From assembly GCF_029338335.1 (NCBI RefSeq), contig NZ_CP119796.1: a DNA stretch of 64,000 nt. One strand, written 5' to 3'. Shown here in pieces: positions 60,852 through 64,000 of the stretch. Origin of the DNA: Halomontanus rarus. GTDB taxonomy: Archaea > Halobacteriota > Halobacteria > Halobacteriales > Natrialbaceae. The notes beneath the pieces are model-generated. The model was not told the DNA's origin. It did not search any database and saw nothing but the letters and a program-made list of their open reading frames with translations. Every line of letters begins with the position of its first letter. The stretch's first letter is position 1. The position numbers and the translations under genes are program-made.

Positions 60852-61787
60852 ATGAGGCACGAGAACCATACGCAACACGTAACCGATGAAGAGCGTCGGG
60901 ATTTCCTCAAGGCACTCGGCCTCGGTGGGGTCCTCACAGCTGGTGGTCTCACGCTCGGTGAAGTACGGGAGCAGATGGCGACCGAGTCGGCGACGGGGCT
61001 CTCGACGATCGGCGAGGCGATTCGAGCCGACCTCACCGGGACGCTCGAGGCGGAGACCCTCGCGACCCAACAGGAAACGTTCGTCGAAGCGGTGAACGCG
61101 CTCCCGGCGGCGGCCGAGCTCGGGCTGCCCGAAGAGGGACGCCGCGAACAGTTCGCGTCCCTGGCGGGTGCCGGACGACCAGTTTACGACCACCTCGGGT
61201 CCGCTGGATTCTTCGAAAGTACGACGCAGAACCTGCCCGCGTTCGGCCCCCAGAACCTCGAGTCGAGCGTCGAAGCGTTCGCCAGTTCCGAGGCGCTCGC
61301 CGCGCCGCTCGAGGCGGTCGGATTCACCGGTCAGGAGGGCGTCGATATGCTCGCGACCGTCGTCGCGAACGCCAGGGAGTTGGCCACCTATCACTGGGTG
61401 GCGACCGACGAGCTTCCCCGGGAACGATTCGAATTCAGTCGGCACGTCCCGCCGATGACGAAAGCCGCCAGCGGCGGGGTCTTGCTCTGGATGGAGAACC
61501 TCGACGAGCACATCTGGAAGAAGCGGGTCCTCCTCACTGGCGAGATTCTCGAGGCCGCGGATTGGCACGTTCAGACCATGGCCGCCGGCTTCCAGTTGAT
61601 GACCGAAGGTGCGGCGGCGATCGCCGACGAATCCGGGCGCTTCTCCAATCAGGAACTCGGCGCACTGTTCTCGACGGCGTTCGCGGTGCAGGCGATCGAA
61701 CAGGCCCACCTCGCCAACGACGTCTACTGGATCACCGAAGAGATGCGCGCCCCGCGGCGAACCGACCTCAAAACGATCACGTCCTAA
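60852..61787 (+). CDS. Tat-exported helical protein, possible carrier or partner of the PQQ enzyme
   Basis: 311 residues. A single-pair Tat signal (DEERRDFLKALGLGGVLTAG) is followed by a mature protein that is almost entirely helical and alanine-rich, without cysteines. The segments FESTTQNLPAFGPQNLESSV, FTGQEGVDMLATVVANAREL and TMAAGFQLMTEGAAAIADES are prominent. No known family is recognised. The PQQ-propeller gene begins 8 nt after its stop, so the two are co-expressed and may form one exported complex. Confidence 0.75.
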   Translation: MRHENHTQHVTDEERRDFLKALGLGGVLTAGGLTLGEVREQMATESATGLSTIGEAIRADLTGTLEAETLATQQETFVEAVNALPAAAELGLPEEGRREQFASLAGAGRPVYDHLGSAGFFESTTQNLPAFGPQNLESSVEAFASSEALAAPLEAVGFTGQEGVDMLATVVANARELATYHWVATDELPRERFEFSRHVPPMTKAASGGVLLWMENLDEHIWKKRVLLTGEILEAADWHVQTMAAGFQLMTEGAAAIADESGRFSNQELGALFSTAFAVQAIEQAHLANDVYWITEEMRAPRRTDLKTITS

Positions 61788-61795
61788 TTCCACCA

Positions 61796-63472
61796 ATGAG
61801 CGATCTCAATATCCAAGCGCGAAACCTCGATCTGGACAGCCTCGATACGCAAGAGCAACTGCAACAGACGGAGGAGGCACCCGGCTCCGACGTAACCGAC
61901 GAACAGTTACGGGACGATGCCACTACCGCCGAGTCCTGGCTCCACTACAACAAGGGGCTCGAGGGGATCGGCTATTCGCCCGCAGACCGGATCACGCGAG
62001 AGAACGTCGACGGGCTCAGCCTCGAGTACACGATTCAGGATCGAGACGAACACGTCCGGGACCACCTCACCACGCAGGTGAACCCCATCGTCGTCCCGAG
62101 CGGCGGTGACGATCCGCCGGTGATGTACTATTCGACCGCGCTGCAGGAAGTCCACGCGGTGAACGCTCGAAACGGAGAACACTACTGGAGTTACGCGTAC
62201 GAACCCGAGTACGGCGGCGGGCTAAACCGCGGCGGAACGGCACAGCGCGGTGTGGCCGTGTACGGCGACAAAGTCTACCTGAAGGCGGCCGACGTGCGCG
62301 TCGTCGCCATCGATCGATACACCGGGGAACCGCAGTGGCGGACGCACGCCCTGTCGGAAACCCAGCGCGAAGAGATGGAACCGCGCCGTCTCGGAAGCAC
62401 CGGCGCCCCGTTGGTCTTCGACGGCAAGGTCCTCCTCGGTCAGTCGGGCGGCGGTGGCGGCTGGGGTGCCGTCCTCGCGCTCGACGCGGAGAGCGGCGAC
62501 ATCCTCTGGGACCAGGATACCCTCGATAGAGACCGGTGGGTGGACGAAACGTACCAGTACGGGGATTGTAACATGTGGATGACGCCCTCGGTCGACCCCG
62601 AAACCGGACTGGCGTACTTCCCGACGGGGAACCCCGCGCCGCAGATTCAGGCCATGGTCCGACCGGGGCCGAACGAACACTCGGATTCGGTCATCGCGAT
62701 CGACACGGAAAGCGGCGAGATCGAGTGGGCGACGCAGCTCCTCGCCCACGACTGGTGGGACTACGACGGCTACTTCGCTCGCCTGTTCGACATGGAGGTC
62801 GACGGCGAGGAGCGACGCGTCATCGAGTACGAGGACAAAACCGGCTGGATCCGCATCCTCGATGCCGAAACCGGCGAGGTGCTCGGTCGGTCCGAACCGT
62901 ACGCCAATCAGGGTGGCGAACTGCCGTTCATGGGGATTCCGCCGGCCGGCGAAGATCAGAAGGTGACGAAATCACCCACCGGGTTCGGGTCGACGGACTG
63001 GAACCCGGACGGCTACAGTCCGCAGACGGGACTCGTCTACATCTGCGCGCACGACGATTGGCGGTACACCTGGTACGAACCCGACTGGGAGTTCGCCGAG
63101 GATTATGAGAACCACAACGATCTGGGAGGCGGCAAGGAGACGATGGAACATCCGGACAAGGAAGCACGCGTCTCCGCGATCAACCCGGCGAGCGGGCAAG
63201 TCGAGTGGACGCAACCGTACGAGTTCGAGGAGGACGTGACGACGCCGCAGGCCGGCGGTAACACCCCGACCGGGGGAGGTCTCGTCTTCGGCGGCGGCAC
63301 GAACGAAGTCATTCGAGCGCTCGACGCGGAAACCGGAGACATCCTCTGGTCGAACGAGAGCGGCATCGCGCACCAAGCCTCGCCGGTCGTGTGGGACGAT
63401 CCCGAAGCGGGGAAACAGTACGTAACCGTTGCCGCGGAGGATACCGTCATCACGTACGCGCTCGAGGATTGA
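61796..63472 (+). CDS. PQQ-binding-like beta-propeller dehydrogenase, no signal peptide
   Basis: 558 residues from the ATG at 61796. Eight-bladed quinoprotein alcohol-dehydrogenase pattern: ESWLHYNKGLEGIGYSPADR at the start, YYSTALQEVHAVNARNGEHY, GGTAQRGVAVYGDKVYL, DCNMWMTPSVDPETGLAYFP, HDWWDYDGYFA (the conserved Asp region of the catalytic site) and AGGNTPTGGGLVFGGG near the end. These enzymes oxidise alcohols or sugars with PQQ on the outside. No Tat or Sec signal precedes the domain; the N-terminal ~45 residues are polar and charged. Export may depend on the Tat protein encoded just upstream. Confidence 0.85.
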   Translation: MSDLNIQARNLDLDSLDTQEQLQQTEEAPGSDVTDEQLRDDATTAESWLHYNKGLEGIGYSPADRITRENVDGLSLEYTIQDRDEHVRDHLTTQVNPIVVPSGGDDPPVMYYSTALQEVHAVNARNGEHYWSYAYEPEYGGGLNRGGTAQRGVAVYGDKVYLKAADVRVVAIDRYTGEPQWRTHALSETQREEMEPRRLGSTGAPLVFDGKVLLGQSGGGGGWGAVLALDAESGDILWDQDTLDRDRWVDETYQYGDCNMWMTPSVDPETGLAYFPTGNPAPQIQAMVRPGPNEHSDSVIAIDTESGEIEWATQLLAHDWWDYDGYFARLFDMEVDGEERRVIEYEDKTGWIRILDAETGEVLGRSEPYANQGGELPFMGIPPAGEDQKVTKSPTGFGSTDWNPDGYSPQTGLVYICAHDDWRYTWYEPDWEFAEDYENHNDLGGGKETMEHPDKEARVSAINPASGQVEWTQPYEFEEDVTTPQAGGNTPTGGGLVFGGGTNEVIRALDAETGDILWSNESGIAHQASPVVWDDPEAGKQYVTVAAEDTVITYALED

Positions 63473-63611
63473 TCGGATCCTTGCGGCGCAGAGGCGCGAT
63501 GATCCGCCGGGTCTGACTCCGACGGCGGACCCCTCGAGTTTCGTATCGACCCGAACGGCGACCGCGGCCCTCTCGTTTTGCAGTCGGAGTCGATCGCGAG
63601 AGCGGGATCGC

Positions 63612-64000
63612 CTACGCTGGCGTCGCGGTCAGAACGGCGTACCGCTTGTTCTTGATCCACGGGTAGTACTCGACGGCCTCGACGGTGAACCCGGCGTCCT
63701 TCACTACCTCGAGCCAGTACTCCGCGTTCACTTCCGTTTCGTCGTCGACGAGCGGGAGTTCGATCAGACCGAGCGTCCCGTCGGACGTGCAGATACGGGA
63801 GATCTCCGCGAGGATGTACGCGGCGTCCCGAGCCGGAAGGTCGTGGAGGACCTGCGAGACGATCACGACGTCGTGTGAGTCGTCGGCAAACGGCAGCTCC
63901 GTGGCGTCGCCGACGACGATCGACGGATCGAGACCCGCCTTCCGAACGTTCGATAGCGCTCTGGTCGGCGTATTTCCGAGGATGATACCCGTCTCGAAGG
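63612..64000 (-). CDS. SAM-dependent methyltransferase, C-terminal part
   Basis: The gene enters from the right edge and ends at 63612; 129 codons are visible. ALSNVRKAGLDPSIVVGDAT and LPFADDSHDVVIVSQVLHDL are motifs II-IV of class I methyltransferases, followed by the usual end ...AGFTVEAVEYYP. The SAM-binding glycine motif lies beyond the window. Substrate unknown. It is convergent with the PQQ-enzyme gene (139 nt apart). Confidence 0.85.
   Translation of the reverse strand, partial: FETGIILGNTPTRALSNVRKAGLDPSIVVGDATELPFADDSHDVVIVSQVLHDLPARDAAYILAEISRICTSDGTLGLIELPLVDDETEVNAEYWLEVVKDAGFTVEAVEYYPWIKNKRYAVLTATPA

Noticed and set aside
1..64000. tRNA, rRNA or CRISPR loci
   Set aside because: Scanned by eye for TPsiC-like GTTCGAATC motifs, rRNA blocks and short regular repeats. 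Only coding matches such as 41241-41250 were found.

Overview
The window is haloarchaeal chromosome. The evidence is GC-rich sequence, strongly acidic predicted proteins, twin-arginine (Tat) signal peptides on most exported proteins, leaderless promoters with a TATA box about 25-30 nt before the ATG, a PGF-CTERM surface anchor and many haloarchaea-type small proteins. Gene content resembles the Natrialbales (Natrinema/Haloterrigena-like), but that placement is inference. No rRNA, tRNA or CRISPR array was seen.

Layout. 1-1.4 kb: start of the LonB protease gene and a FilR1-type regulator with a palindromic operator. 1.5-14.3 kb: one 4260-residue secreted cell-surface protein built from GLUG, CARDB and NosD-type beta-helix blocks, ending in a PGF-CTERM anchor. 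14.4-18 kb: a thioredoxin-fold protein, an F420-type oxidoreductase, small membrane proteins and a 2-hydroxyacid dehydrogenase. 18.7-22.8 kb: an ABC exporter whose 3' end is duplicated on both sides of an AT-rich 2.1-kb island carrying an ATP-grasp gene and a dead transposase. 23-30.3 kb: a CtBP-like dehydrogenase, small proteins and a complete nucleoside-type (BMP) ABC importer operon. 30.4-34.7 kb: a large Tat-exported protein and three tandem paralogues of an unrecognised roughly 100-residue domain. 34.7-36.7 kb: an IS200/IS605-type element with tnpB, a DUF2080 gene and a tnpA interrupted by a paired-hairpin module. 37.6-40.8 kb: a MacB/FtsX-type ABC operon.

41-56 kb: a MoxR / DUF58 / DUF4129 / DUF4350 / DUF1616 membrane-associated gene set, split into two halves by an accessory stretch (44.4-49.6 kb). 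That stretch holds paired PH-domain proteins, two regulators, a decayed IS5 element, a TumE-like toxin module and an IS5 relic. 56.2-58.6 kb: a Fic-family gene cut into 5' and 3' fragments by an IS1341-type tnpB element, which carries a divergent 47-residue ribbon-helix-helix-like gene and a second paired-hairpin module. 58.7-64 kb: a ROK sugar kinase, an exported cupredoxin, a Tat-exported helical protein with a PQQ-propeller enzyme that has no signal peptide, and a partial methyltransferase.

The best candidates for undescribed biology are the paired-hairpin modules linked to the two tnpB elements, the three-paralogue cluster at 33.2-34.7 kb, the gene-end-duplicating island at 20.5-22.8 kb, and the PQQ enzyme with its possible Tat carrier. 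Coordinates were read by hand. Family assignments rest on recognised motifs and remembered family sequences; no database search was run.
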